Assembly (NCBI RefSeq): GCF_003955735.1
Contig: NZ_CP034464.1
Span: 1,426,001 to 1,490,000, forward strand
Source: Undibacterium parvum
GTDB lineage: Bacteria > Pseudomonadota > Gammaproteobacteria > Burkholderiales > Burkholderiaceae_D
Direction of reading: 5' to 3'
Length of the DNA stretch: 64,000 nucleotides
Shown: one piece after another, positions 54,474-63,348 of the stretch
How the letters are laid out: each line of letters opens with the position of its first letter
How positions within the stretch are numbered: position 1 is the first letter of the stretch
The notes under the pieces: generated by a model
What the model was told of the DNA's origin: nothing
Seen by the model: only the letters and a program-made list of their open reading frames with translations
Database searches by the model: none
Program-made: the position numbers and the translations under genes

Positions 54474-55518
54474 GTTCTTTCATTTGTTCTTGATTGGCGC
54501 TAGCGTTGATGTAATGCGCGCCGCGCTGCTTGTAGCGGGTTTGGCTAAACAGGGTATTGTGCGGATACTGATCCAAACCGCAGGCCTGCGCTAGCGCGAC
54601 GATACGCGCTTCGACTTCGGCACGGTCTTTGCCATGGATCATACAAAACAAATTGTAAGGCCAGTGCGGCAACTGCCTTGGCCTTCGATAACACAGGGTC
54701 ACTCGGCCGGAAGCGGCAATCCGGCGCCCGACTTCATTGACCTCGGCATCGGGCACATCCCAGACCACCATGGCGTTGGCCTTAAAGCCCAGCTCATGAT
54801 GGCGCACGATGACACCGAAGCGTTTGATCACGCCTTGCTGGCACCAGCGCTGTATCGTCTCCAATGCAAATGCTTGCGGCACCCCCAGTTCGCCAAACGG
54901 CTGTGCGACCAGCGGCAAGCCGTTTTGCAGTGCCTCCAGCAAAATTTTCTCGTGCTGATCCAAGTGCATTATTTGATCAGGTGTAGTACACCGCGCGCTA
55001 AGGCCAGACGCACGCGGTTCGCGATAGTGTGGACCGCAGCGGCTCAGATCAAAGCCCAGATCGATATGAAAATCTTCCAGCATAGGTAGTATCAGGACCG
55101 CGCCACAATCACACGCCAGTTCTATCTCATGCAGGGCCGCATGCAGACATTCCTGGGTGGCAGCGCTTGCCACAAACCACAGGTTGTAGTGATGCTCGCG
55201 TTCATAATTGTGATTGACTTCGGCGCGGGCGCTGACCAAAGCGGCCACTTCGGCCAGTCGTTCGGCGGGCACCGCCAGCGCCGCCAAGGCACTGGCACCG
55301 ATGGCGTTGGGGCGAAATACCGCGCCGACCCGGCTAATGGCGCCGCTTTGCTGCAAATCACGCAAGCTGGCGATGACCGTAGCTTCATCACTGTCCAATT
55401 GCTGCGCGAGCGCCGCATAGGGTCTGGCGAGCAAAGGAAAATCCCGCTGAAAGCTATTGAGCAAACTGAACTCAAACGCATGCATAGGCTGGCGAAGGCT
55501 AGCTAGAGGCGCATTCAT
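54460..55518 (-). CDS. nirDL: NirDL fusion, siroheme decarboxylase subunits
   Basis: A 352-residue fusion of two Lrp-like units. Residues 1-165 are NirD-like (LLNSFQRDFPLLARPYAALAQ; NHNYEREHHYNLWFVAS). Residues about 185-340 are NirL-like (LDQHEKILLEALQNGLPLVAQPF; CYRRPRQLPHWPYNLFCMIHGKDRAEVE). Such nirD-L fusions occur in several proteobacteria. The conserved His residues in YEREHHYN and the RRPRQLPHWPYN loop bind siroheme substrate (family knowledge). It is 3 bp from nirF. Confidence 0.92.
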   Translation of the reverse strand: MNAPLASLRQPMHAFEFSLLNSFQRDFPLLARPYAALAQQLDSDEATVIASLRDLQQSGAISRVGAVFRPNAIGASALAALAVPAERLAEVAALVSARAEVNHNYEREHHYNLWFVASAATQECLHAALHEIELACDCGAVLILPMLEDFHIDLGFDLSRCGPHYREPRASGLSARCTTPDQIMHLDQHEKILLEALQNGLPLVAQPFGELGVPQAFALETIQRWCQQGVIKRFGVIVRHHELGFKANAMVVWDVPDAEVNEVGRRIAASGRVTLCYRRPRQLPHWPYNLFCMIHGKDRAEVEARIVALAQACGLDQYPHNTLFSQTRYKQRGAHYINASANQEQMKELAHG

Positions 55519-55521
55519 TTT

Positions 55522-56721
55522 TTAAAATCCTATCCTTGCTGCGCGATGCGTAAAGAAGATGCCACTGGGAGCCTGTGCCGGTAATTCCTTACGCACCGCA
55601 AAATTACTAGTGTCGTAGACCACCACACGATTATCATCGCGCGCCGAAATCCAGACCGCTTCGCCACGCGGGGTAAATTCCATATGCAGTACCGCTTTAC
55701 CTGGTTGCAGATGCTTGATCACGTTGCGGGTTTCGACATCGATCACCTGCACCTGGCCATTGTCAGGAAAGGCAAAATTCACCCAGATCTGACGGCCATC
55801 TGGGCGTGCAATCACGAACACCGGTTGCCCCGCGACCTTGACGCGCGCCACTTCTTTCCAGCTTTCGGTATCCATCACCAGCACTTCATGGCGACCTATC
55901 GCCGGCACGTAAGCGAAACGCCCTGCCACCGCCCAGCCGCGCAAGTGCGGCATCTTGTACACAGGAAGTTTTTCACTGCCCTTGCCATAACCATCGAGGA
56001 TACGGCGCACGCCTTTTTCCGGATGCCACATATCGAGCAGGGCCATACCATCTTCGCCGAACAAGCCGGCCATGTAATAGCGACCGTCAGGCGTGATCAG
56101 GCCGTCATACGGTTCACGACCTATGTTTTTAAATTTTTCCACGCGCGGTGTTTTGATGTCACTCACATCGGCGGTCCAAATTTCACCGGCATCAAACAGG
56201 CTCCAGACAAAGCGGTTACCCGGTGCATCGGCCAAGCCCACCACTTTGGAAAATTTGCCTTCACTGCCATAGGCAGCTGGAATATCGGCCACCAGTTCCA
56301 GGGTATCGGCCTTAAAAATTTTGACGCCGCCCGGGGTGTAATTTTGTGCCGCGACAAAGCGGCCGTCTTGCGAGATTGCGCCGCCTATACTGTTACCGGC
56401 TTGCATGACGCGTAAGGCGATTGCGCCTTTGAGCAAATCGACCTTAGTTAAACCACCATCGCGCCCGAACACGTAGGCATAACGCCCGTCACGAGAATAC
56501 ACCAGCGATGCATGCGACAGGTCACCCAAGCCGGGCACGCTGGCGATCGATGTCAGCTGGCTGCTATCGACGATCTGTACGCTACCGCTGGCGCGTTCTA
56601 TGATCACGCCCAAGTCGCCAGTGCCACGTAATGCAGATGGCATGTTATAGCCTGAGCTGGCACACGCGCCGAGCAAGGCCACGCTAGCTAGGCACAGCAT
56701 GCGGCTTAATTTATTTATCAT
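55522..56721 (-). CDS. nirF: NirF, heme d1 biosynthesis lipoprotein
   Basis: A 399-residue d1-type propeller protein without a c-heme motif. The signal ends in lipobox LLGAC (Cys20), so it is a periplasm-facing lipoprotein. Beta-propeller repeats (SRDGRYAYVFGRDGGLTKVD; TPDGRYYMAGLFGEDGMALLD; RPDGRQIWVNFAFPDNGQVQVID) are clear. NirF acts late in heme d1 synthesis. Its start overlaps the nirC stop by 11 bp. Confidence 0.92.
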   Translation of the reverse strand: MINKLSRMLCLASVALLGACASSGYNMPSALRGTGDLGVIIERASGSVQIVDSSQLTSIASVPGLGDLSHASLVYSRDGRYAYVFGRDGGLTKVDLLKGAIALRVMQAGNSIGGAISQDGRFVAAQNYTPGGVKIFKADTLELVADIPAAYGSEGKFSKVVGLADAPGNRFVWSLFDAGEIWTADVSDIKTPRVEKFKNIGREPYDGLITPDGRYYMAGLFGEDGMALLDMWHPEKGVRRILDGYGKGSEKLPVYKMPHLRGWAVAGRFAYVPAIGRHEVLVMDTESWKEVARVKVAGQPVFVIARPDGRQIWVNFAFPDNGQVQVIDVETRNVIKHLQPGKAVLHMEFTPRGEAVWISARDDNRVVVYDTSNFAVRKELPAQAPSGIFFTHRAARIGF

Positions 56722-57094
56722 CGGGAAATCCTTTTTGTAACTGCTGCACTATCCATTGCGCTTCTGCCTCGCTCAAAAAACGCTGCCAGGGTGGCATCGC
56801 GCTACCGGGGCGGCCATGCAAGATAGTCGCCACCAGGCTGCTGTCCGGCTTATCTTTGAGCGCCTCCGGCAATAAGGCAGGGCCAAGGCCACCCTTGAGT
56901 GTCAAGCCGTGGCAAGAGCCGCAATCCTGGCGCACCAGCGTAATCAGTTCGGCACGGCGCTCCATTTTTGGCGCCACTGGCACGGGCTCTGCAGTCAGCG
57001 CTGTTGCGGCCCTAGGCAAAGACATGGCGCCCAGCAGTAGTAGCGAGAGCAGCGCTTTGGCCGGAATACCGAGCGTGGATAGCTGTGATTTCAT
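56711..57094 (-). CDS. nirC: NirC, c-type cytochrome (c55x)
   Basis: A 127-residue exported protein with a signal peptide, one heme motif CGSCH (Cys58, Cys61, His62) and an axial Met in the GSAMPPW loop. This is the small c55x cytochrome of nir operons, an electron carrier, possibly to NirN or NirS. It is the first gene of the minus-strand cluster, ending with an 11-bp overlap into nirF. Confidence 0.9.
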   Translation of the reverse strand: MKSQLSTLGIPAKALLSLLLLGAMSLPRAATALTAEPVPVAPKMERRAELITLVRQDCGSCHGLTLKGGLGPALLPEALKDKPDSSLVATILHGRPGSAMPPWQRFLSEAEAQWIVQQLQKGFPDDK

Positions 57095-57223
57095 GCGGGC
57101 ACTCCTTTCAAAAAAATGGAACTCATGAGGTAGGTGAATCGCTTCAGCAAGGGCGGCGCACTACACCACGCCAGCCAAGCTTGCCGAATGCCATCAGATT
57201 ACTCTGAGCGAAATTCTTGTTCA

Positions 57224-57237
57224 TTGACTAGCATCAA
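57224..57237. promoter_or_regulatory. FNR/Dnr-type box
   Basis: TTGAC-TAGC-ATCAA matches the FNR/CRP-family anaerobic box (TTGAT-N4-ATCAA) with one difference. It lies between divergent nirC and nirE. Its centre is 41.5 bp upstream of a start point predicted from the -10 element TAGAAT (57260-57265), the class II layout, so anaerobic or NO-dependent activation of nirE is likely. It may also serve nirC. Confidence 0.75.
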
Positions 57238-57259
57238 CGATTTTCTAGCTATGTCGCTT

Positions 57260-57265
57260 TAGAAT
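57260..57265 (+). promoter_or_regulatory. -10 element of the nirE promoter
   Basis: TAGAAT, placed with its centre about 32 bp from the centre of the FNR/Dnr box, giving a predicted start near 57272 and a 27-base leader before the nirE ATG. Confidence 0.55.
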
Positions 57266-57298
57266 CAATTTATCCAGAACAGCAAGCAGAGCATCCAC

Positions 57299-58147
57299 AT
57301 GAGCCAGCCGTCCGCAACATCACTCCCCCTCAAAAAGCACAGCATGGGCAGGGTCTATCTGGTAGGCGCGGGCCCCGGTGACCCCGAGCTATTAACGGTA
57401 CGCGCCGCACGCTTACTGGGGCAAGCCGATGCCGTGGTGTACGACCATCTGGTCAGCAGCGAAATCCTGGCCCTGATCAAGCCAGAGGCCGAACTAATCT
57501 ATGTAGGCAAACAGGAAAGCCGGCACAGCCTGCCGCAAGACGGTATCAATGCTTTGCTAGTGCGGCTGGCTAAACAAGGTAAAAGTGTGGTGCGTCTCAA
57601 GGGCGGCGACCCTTTCATCTTTGGGCGTGGCGGCGAAGAAGCTGAAGTGCTGGTGGCTGAACAAGTCAGCTTTGAGGTGGTGCCCGGCATCACCAGTGCC
57701 AGCGGTGCCTCGGCCTATGCCGGGATACCTCTGACGCATAGAGACTATGCACAGTCTTGCGTCATTACCACCGGCCACCTGAAAGATGGCAGCCTCAATC
57801 TAGCCTGGGATACGCTGGTGCAGCCGCGCCAGACTGTGGTCATTTACATGGGCCTGGGAGCATTGCCAGAAATCAGCCGTCAACTCATCGCGCATGGTCA
57901 AACACCAGCGATGGCGGTAGCCGTCATAGAAAACGGTACGACGCAACGCCAACGCGTCATCACCGGTAATCTGAGCGACATCGCGACCAAGGTCAAGACC
58001 GAAGGATTTCAGTCGCCCTGTCTGATCATCATTGGTGAGGTAGTGCGCCTGCGCGAGAAATTACAGTGGCGTATGCCTGCAGAAGCAGCCAACATCTGCG
58101 TTGAAAATTGCATAGAAAAAGACGTAGCCGCATTGGCCTACGCTTAA
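57299..58147 (+). CDS. nirE: Uroporphyrinogen-III C-methyltransferase (NirE/CobA type)
   Basis: A 282-residue SUMT enzyme that methylates uroporphyrinogen III twice to precorrin-2, the precursor of siroheme and heme d1. Motifs are [17 protein letters not shown] (residues 20-36) and [15 protein letters not shown]; the fold is the tetrapyrrole methylase family. Stand-alone SUMT (without the CysG oxidase/chelatase part) next to nir genes is normally NirE. It is divergent from nirC and carries its own FNR-type promoter. Confidence 0.93.
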   Translation: MSQPSATSLPLKKHSMGRVYLVGAGPGDPELLTVRAARLLGQADAVVYDHLVSSEILALIKPEAELIYVGKQESRHSLPQDGINALLVRLAKQGKSVVRLKGGDPFIFGRGGEEAEVLVAEQVSFEVVPGITSASGASAYAGIPLTHRDYAQSCVITTGHLKDGSLNLAWDTLVQPRQTVVIYMGLGALPEISRQLIAHGQTPAMAVAVIENGTTQRQRVITGNLSDIATKVKTEGFQSPCLIIIGEVVRLREKLQWRMPAEAANICVENCIEKDVAALAYA

Positions 58148-58168
58148 AAAAACGACCCTAGCCCAAGC

Positions 58169-58225
58169 CGCATATCCCATGCGGTCTGCAGGCCAGACAG
58201 GCTGGAAACCCGCATGGATACTGCG
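58169..58225. repeat. 57-bp palindromic repeat, copy R11
   Basis: Left arm CGCATATCCCATGCGG, right arm CCCGCATGGATACTGCG (two positions drifted). Immediately downstream of nirE, possibly helping to terminate it. Confidence 0.75.
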
Positions 58226-58300
58226 CCAGCGGCAGGGTCACTATTTATATATTCAATTTAAAGTGCCTTGCCGTTTTCTAGCAAATAGCTGCTTCCAGGC

Positions 58301-58472
58301 AACTGTTCAGTCTACTAGATAAATGATAAAAAGCTTTTGCCGCAGAGGCGCAAAGAACGCAGAGAAAAGAGAGAAAGAGCGACTCTGCGTACTCCGCGCC
58401 TCTGCGGCAAAGATTTTTCGTTCTTGCGTTTTTCTTGTTTATTTACCCTTGTTCCCCGCTAGCTGAATAGTT
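58301..58472. repeat. MITE-like element, copy M5 with a different core
   Basis: Ends AACTGTTCAG and CTGAATAGTT match the family. Its interior differs: it holds a 16-bp stem TTTGCCGCAGAGGCGC (58336-58351) paired with 58396-58411, a hairpin of the GCAGAGGCGC type seen dispersed in other genomes. It is either a relative with another cargo or an element interrupted by another. Confidence 0.6.
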
Positions 58473-58503
58473 ACTCTTCCAGAGACGATAGAGCTTACTC
58501 GCC

Positions 58504-60009
58504 TCAGTACTGGCTGGCTTTCAGCACCACTACCCAACTATCAATATCCGCACCCTGATCTTGGCGTGCGATTGCTGCTTGCATTTCGGCGATGCTAAAG
58601 CCATGTTGGTGAGCCAGACGCTGCACATAAGTGCCGCTATGGGCGTAGCGATGCGAGGCCTGCAAATAAAAATCTTCAGACTGCGTGGCACTGCCCTGTT
58701 CTACCGAGAACGCAAACAAGCCGCCACTGCGCAGCGCCAGTTTGGCAGCTGCGAACAGCGCAGCTAAGTCGCCGATATACACCAGCACATCGGCCGCCAT
58801 GATCAAATCGAAACGCGCTGGCTGCTTCATCAAGTAGACACTCAACTCGGCGCACGTCAGCTCATCGTACAAGCTAGTTTGCGCCGCTTGCTCCAGCATT
58901 TTTTCTGACAAATCGACACCGCTGAGACTGTGTGAATAAGGCCGCAGATACGGCCCGCACAAGCCGGTGCCGCAACCGGCATCCAGAGTAGCGAGTTGCT
59001 GCGCCGGCCGCTGCCGCGTGATCGCTGCATCCAGCAAAGCGGGCAGCTGATAGCCGAGCACAGTTTGTAGGTGCTGATCAAAATGTCCTGCGTACTGATC
59101 AAACAATTGCCTGACGTAGGCAGACGGTGCGGTGACTGGCGTCGCCCCCACGCCTAAAGTGGCCAACAAATAATCAAGCTGAGATGCGTCGCCACCGCAG
59201 GCCAGGGCTTGCTGATACGCTGCGATTGCTTGCTGCGGCTGTTCCAGTGCGCACCAGACATTGCCGCAATATTCATGCGCCTTGGCGTAATCAGGACGGA
59301 TTTCCAGCGCATGCTGATAGCTATCGAGCGCCGCCTCATACTCTTGCAATTTATGCAGAGCGCTACCACGATTACACCATGCTTCGGCGTAGTCTGGCTG
59401 TAGCCTGAGTGCGTTCTCATATTCTGCAATGGCAGCTTCGTAGTGCTGCAAACTATGCAGGGCGACACCGCTGGCACATAGCGCTTGCGGATAGCGAGCT
59501 CGCAGTTGCAAGGCCTGCTGATAATCGTCCAGCGCCGCTTGAGATTGGCCTAATGCCTGGTAGCAGAGACCGCGATGGTAGAAGGCTTCGGGATAGTCGG
59601 GCAGGATCGCCAGCGCCGCATCGTAACTCAGTAAGGCGGCGTCTACGCGGCCCAGGATGCGCAAGGCATTGCCACGATTTTGCAAGGCCATCGCATAGTC
59701 GGGTTTGAGACAGATAGCCCGCTCGTAACTGGCCAGCGCGGCCTCGGGCTGGCCCAAGTCTTGCAGCGCCGCACCCAGATTGCAATGCGCCACTGCCTGG
59801 CTGGCATCGATTGCCAGAGCCTGACGAATTAACTCAACGGCGGCCTGCGCCTCACCGTTTTGCCTGGCAATCACCCCCAATAAATGCAGAGCATCAAAAT
59901 GCTGCGGCTGTTTTTCCAGCACCTGCCGGTACAGTTCCGCCGCCGGCCGCAAGTCACCCGCTTGATGCAGCGCCAGGGCTTGCTGCAGCAAAGCTGTGAG
60001 ATCGCTCAC
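58504..60009 (-). CDS. TPR-repeat SAM-dependent methyltransferase
   Basis: A 501-residue two-part protein. Residues about 1-280 carry at least seven TPR repeats (A..LY...L...P..FDAL.LLGVI style). Residues about 305-495 are a class I methyltransferase with motif I LDAGCGTGL (342-350), followed by SLSGVDLSEKMLEQA and FDLIMAADVLVYIG. The TPRs suggest protein binding, so the target may be a protein or a lipid/sugar partner; it is unknown. Same strand as the FKBP gene, 8 bp apart. Confidence 0.88.
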   Translation of the reverse strand: MSDLTALLQQALALHQAGDLRPAAELYRQVLEKQPQHFDALHLLGVIARQNGEAQAAVELIRQALAIDASQAVAHCNLGAALQDLGQPEAALASYERAICLKPDYAMALQNRGNALRILGRVDAALLSYDAALAILPDYPEAFYHRGLCYQALGQSQAALDDYQQALQLRARYPQALCASGVALHSLQHYEAAIAEYENALRLQPDYAEAWCNRGSALHKLQEYEAALDSYQHALEIRPDYAKAHEYCGNVWCALEQPQQAIAAYQQALACGGDASQLDYLLATLGVGATPVTAPSAYVRQLFDQYAGHFDQHLQTVLGYQLPALLDAAITRQRPAQQLATLDAGCGTGLCGPYLRPYSHSLSGVDLSEKMLEQAAQTSLYDELTCAELSVYLMKQPARFDLIMAADVLVYIGDLAALFAAAKLALRSGGLFAFSVEQGSATQSEDFYLQASHRYAHSGTYVQRLAHQHGFSIAEMQAAIARQDQGADIDSWVVVLKASQY

Positions 60010-60017
60010 TGTCGCTA

Positions 60018-60506
60018 TTACTTAACGTTGAGCAGTTCTATATCAAACACCAGATGGGTATTCGGTGGGATGCCGTTCGAGCCGTTGGTGCTATACGCCA
60101 GATAGCTAGGAATGATCAGGGTGCGTTTGCCGCCCACCTTCATGCCCTGCACGCCCATATCCCAACCCTTGATGACCTGACGCGCGCCCAACATAAAGGC
60201 AAATGGCGCACCACCATTGCGCGAGCTATCGAATTGCGCGCCGTGCAAATCGGCAGCCTTATTGTTATAGATCCAGCCCGTGTAATGCACTTCTACATTC
60301 GCGCCATAAGTGGCTTCCGTGCCGGTGCCAACCAGGGTATCGGTCTTGATCAGGGAGCTGACGTTTTTCGGTGCGGCCGGCTGTTCGGCAAGCACAGCGC
60401 TGGCGGGGCTAACCGCAACTGCAGCAGGCATGTCTTGTGCCTGCAAACTAGTACCGATGAGGGCGCTAGCGCAGACGAGGCCAGAAAAAAATAGACTAGG
60501 TTTCAT
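60018..60506 (-). CDS. FKBP-type peptidyl-prolyl cis-trans isomerase, periplasmic
   Basis: A 162-residue isomerase with a cleavable signal (residues 1-23) and one FKBP domain: VEVHYTGWIYNNKAADLHGAQFDSSRNGGAPFAFMLGARQVIKGWDMGVQGMKVGGKRTLIIPSYLAY. The conserved Tyr, Asp, Phe and Trp of the active pocket are present. It speeds proline isomerisation during periplasmic protein folding. It is followed 8 bp later by the TPR-methyltransferase gene. Confidence 0.93.
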   Translation of the reverse strand: MKPSLFFSGLVCASALIGTSLQAQDMPAAVAVSPASAVLAEQPAAPKNVSSLIKTDTLVGTGTEATYGANVEVHYTGWIYNNKAADLHGAQFDSSRNGGAPFAFMLGARQVIKGWDMGVQGMKVGGKRTLIIPSYLAYSTNGSNGIPPNTHLVFDIELLNVK

Positions 60507-60582
60507 TTAAATCGCTTTCAAAATGGGCATGCAGCCTGAATCGCTAAATTTGCATGCGCATTTTACCCTGCTTATTCCGGCC

Positions 60583-61980
60583 TTACCACTGCGCACTATG
60601 CGTGCCTAAAGGCACTGGCGGCTTATCAAAATATGCTGGTGTTGCGCTCATCTGCTCGACCGGGCTTACCGCGCTGATCTGGCCGTAGGCGCTGTTGCTC
60701 ACTTGTAAGCTGGCGGCAATTTCGGCCGGACTTAGTTCTGCCGCATTCTCGTGCAAGCCGCGCCTGGCCATACTCTGCAACCAGTGTCCTGTTTGCGCCA
60801 GCGATACCCTGACCTGCCAACTGCCGCCTTCTTGCGCCCGTTTTTGCAGCGCCAGCATGGTGGCGAATGCCGCCAGATAGCCGGTGGCGTGATCGAGTGC
60901 CTGGCAAGGCAATTTACCAGGTCCGGCCAAACCAGCGACCTGCCCTTCTTCAAAAGCGATACCACTGGCCGATTGCACCAGACTATCGAAGCCACGCCGC
61001 TCTGCCCACGGCCCCACATGGCCATACGCCGACAGGCTGACGTGAATGATGCCTGGGTATTGCTGCGCCATTTCCTGCGCCGAAAAACCCTGTGCCGACA
61101 AAGCGCCGGGACGATAGGCTTGTAAAAACACATCAGTATCGCGCAGTAAATGGTGCAACTGCGCCCGCCCACTATCCTCACGCAAATCGAGCTGTGCCGA
61201 ACGTTTACCGCGTCCGGTATCGATCAGCAGCGGCATAATATTCGGCAGATGGGCGGCGCTAATCGCCAACACATCGGCACCGTGTTGCGCCAGACAACGC
61301 GCAGCCACCGGAGCCGCGATGACACGCGACAAATCAAGCACTTTCAGCCCGCTCAGGGGCCGCGCATTTTGTGTTGTACAAATATCTGAAAAAGGCCGTG
61401 GCGGAGCATCGCCTATGCGTTCGATCTCAAACAAGGGCAAGGCCGCGATCGCCCTCGCCTGAGCATGCGCCTGCCACTCTTGCGGTGTGCGTATCATAGA
61501 TGCACACATACCGGCCTGCGCCAGCTGCGACTCAAGCTCAGCCGCTTGCCACCCGCTAATTGCCTGCGCCACTGCCGCCCTATCATCAGCGCATTGCAAG
61601 AGCTTAAGCACGCCGTCGCGATGATGCGGGAAATTGGTATGTAGTTGTATCCAGCGGCCGTCACCACACTGGTAATAACCGGCGATAGGACTCCATGGAT
61701 CCGCCTGAGCCTGGCCGTCTAGCCTCAGATAACGCTCGCTGCGAAACATCGCCAGCGCATGTCTTTGATCTATGCATACTTGCTGCACAGCGCCGCCTCG
61801 CTGATGCCAGATCTGCGCTGCCATCAGCGCTTGCGCCGCAATACTGGCAGAGGCAATATCACCGACCTGAAACACCGAGGGTAATTGTGCGCTAGCACCG
61901 GTAAATTGCAGATGCCGTAAAAAATCAGGATGGCCTCCGGCGAATTTCCAGAGCGCATGTAGTGTGCTTGTTGCCGACAT
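60583..61980 (-). CDS. Family III CoA-transferase (CaiB/BaiF), fused arrangement
   Basis: A 465-residue protein. The second half (about 208-440) is a standard CaiB/BaiF unit beginning GLKVLDLSRVIAAPVAARCLAQHGADVL with the catalytic Asp in QALDHATG (Asp-thioester nucleophile in this family). The first half (about 10-190) resembles another degenerate CaiB-type segment (GRWIQLHTNFPHHRDGVLKLL). This long form occurs in several Burkholderiales. It moves CoA between carboxylic acids; the substrate is unknown. It is divergent from a citrate-synthase-like gene, 130 bp apart, and the two may act in one pathway. Confidence 0.85.
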   Translation of the reverse strand: MSATSTLHALWKFAGGHPDFLRHLQFTGASAQLPSVFQVGDIASASIAAQALMAAQIWHQRGGAVQQVCIDQRHALAMFRSERYLRLDGQAQADPWSPIAGYYQCGDGRWIQLHTNFPHHRDGVLKLLQCADDRAAVAQAISGWQAAELESQLAQAGMCASMIRTPQEWQAHAQARAIAALPLFEIERIGDAPPRPFSDICTTQNARPLSGLKVLDLSRVIAAPVAARCLAQHGADVLAISAAHLPNIMPLLIDTGRGKRSAQLDLREDSGRAQLHHLLRDTDVFLQAYRPGALSAQGFSAQEMAQQYPGIIHVSLSAYGHVGPWAERRGFDSLVQSASGIAFEEGQVAGLAGPGKLPCQALDHATGYLAAFATMLALQKRAQEGGSWQVRVSLAQTGHWLQSMARRGLHENAAELSPAEIAASLQVSNSAYGQISAVSPVEQMSATPAYFDKPPVPLGTHSAQW

Positions 61981-62110
61981 AAATAAACTCCATAAACGCG
62001 ATAAAACCTAAGACAATAGGGACATTTGTCATGCCACAGGATGAAGATTAGTCTAGGTGCTGGCGCCAGTGAGCGTCAATCTTGATTGCTGCAATCAATA
62101 CAAAAATAAA

Positions 62111-63325
62111 ATGTCATCGACCAAAGCAACTTTCAGCGCCAAGCAAGCGGCGCAAATTCTCGGCGTCAGCCTGGCCACCCTGTACGCCTATGTCAGCCAT
62201 GGCCTGTTAGTCTCGATGGTGGCCGACGTTAAACGCAGCAAAACCTATGCTCAAGATGAAGTATTGCGCTTAGCTGCGCGCAATGCGGATAGCCGCCGCG
62301 CTGGCCACACCGCACAGGCAACGATAGACTGGGGAGTACCGATACTCGAATCACGCATCAGCCTGATTGCCGACGGCAAGTTACGCTATCGCGGCCACGA
62401 TGTCGTACAACTGGCGCAAAACGCCAGCCTGGAGCAGGCCGCCCTGCTTTTATGGGATCAGCCCAAGCGCAATTATTTTGAGATCGCGCCTCCTGCCACG
62501 CCCCACTATTGGAATGCATTAAATACCGCGCTCGCCAATCAAAGCGCGCTGAACCGGGCCATGAGCATGCTGGCGGCATTGGCTCCAAGCGAGGCTGGCA
62601 CAACTACCGAAGCGACTGGCACGGGCGCGCAACTGATGCGCATGCTCGCCTCCGCCTTGCTAGGTACGCCAATACTTGATCTGGCGCTACACCAGCAATT
62701 GGCGCAAGCCTGGCAATTGCCGGCACAGACGGCGCAGGCGGTCCGCGCAGCACTGGTGATCTGCGCCGATCACGAACTCAATGTCTCCACCTTTGCGGTG
62801 CGCTGCGTCATCTCAAGCGGAGCCGAATTAAGTGCCGCCTTGAGCGCTGGCTTAGCCGCCCTGTCGGGGCCCAAGCACGGCGGCGAAAGCCTGCGCGTAG
62901 GCCGTTTTTTACGTGAGGCACTGGCACTACCCGATAGCCAACTACACGACTATCTGCAACTATGCCTGCAGCAAGCCTTGCCGCATCATGGCTTTTCCAG
63001 TGGGTTACCGGGTTTTGGCCACCCGCTATATCCGGGGGGCGATCCGCGTGGTAAATTTTTACTCTCTTTACTCCCTGAGCAAGACCAGGCAAGATTTCAA
63101 CAACTGCAAGCGCTCGCATCGGCACTCAGCGGGCAGCAGCCAAATCTTGATTTTGGCTTGGCAGCGCTGGAATACTGTTTTGCGCTACCACTAGGCGCAG
63201 CTCAGATTATCTTTGCCTTAGGCCGCTCGGCCGGCTGGATCGCCCATGCGGCAGAACAAATCGAATATGGCCAGCTGATACGACCGCGCGCACGCTATGT
63301 CGGTAATTTTGAATTTACCGACTAA
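62111..63325 (+). CDS. Citrate-synthase-family protein with N-terminal helix-turn-helix
   Basis: A 404-residue protein starting at the ATG at 62111; the in-frame ATG at 62057 lacks conserved residues before it. Residues about 8-55 are a MerR/excisionase-like helix-turn-helix (SAKQAAQILGVSLATLYAYVSHG). The rest is citrate-synthase-like with all three catalytic residues: His221 in ADHELN, His304 in GFGHPLY, and Asp347 in NLDFG, plus GPKHGGE. Such HTH-fused forms occur next to a CoA-transferase in proteobacteria. The reaction is probably condensation of an acyl-CoA with an alpha-keto acid, but the true substrate is unknown and a regulatory role is possible. Confidence 0.88.
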   Translation: MSSTKATFSAKQAAQILGVSLATLYAYVSHGLLVSMVADVKRSKTYAQDEVLRLAARNADSRRAGHTAQATIDWGVPILESRISLIADGKLRYRGHDVVQLAQNASLEQAALLLWDQPKRNYFEIAPPATPHYWNALNTALANQSALNRAMSMLAALAPSEAGTTTEATGTGAQLMRMLASALLGTPILDLALHQQLAQAWQLPAQTAQAVRAALVICADHELNVSTFAVRCVISSGAELSAALSAGLAALSGPKHGGESLRVGRFLREALALPDSQLHDYLQLCLQQALPHHGFSSGLPGFGHPLYPGGDPRGKFLLSLLPEQDQARFQQLQALASALSGQQPNLDFGLAALEYCFALPLGAAQIIFALGRSAGWIAHAAEQIEYGQLIRPRARYVGNFEFTD

Positions 63326-63348
63326 TGCAAACAGCAGCACCCCGCTCA

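Noticed and set aside
55684..56415. A 243-residue open frame antisense to nirF
   Set aside because: The opposite frame encodes a well-supported NirF propeller; this is a codon-bias shadow.
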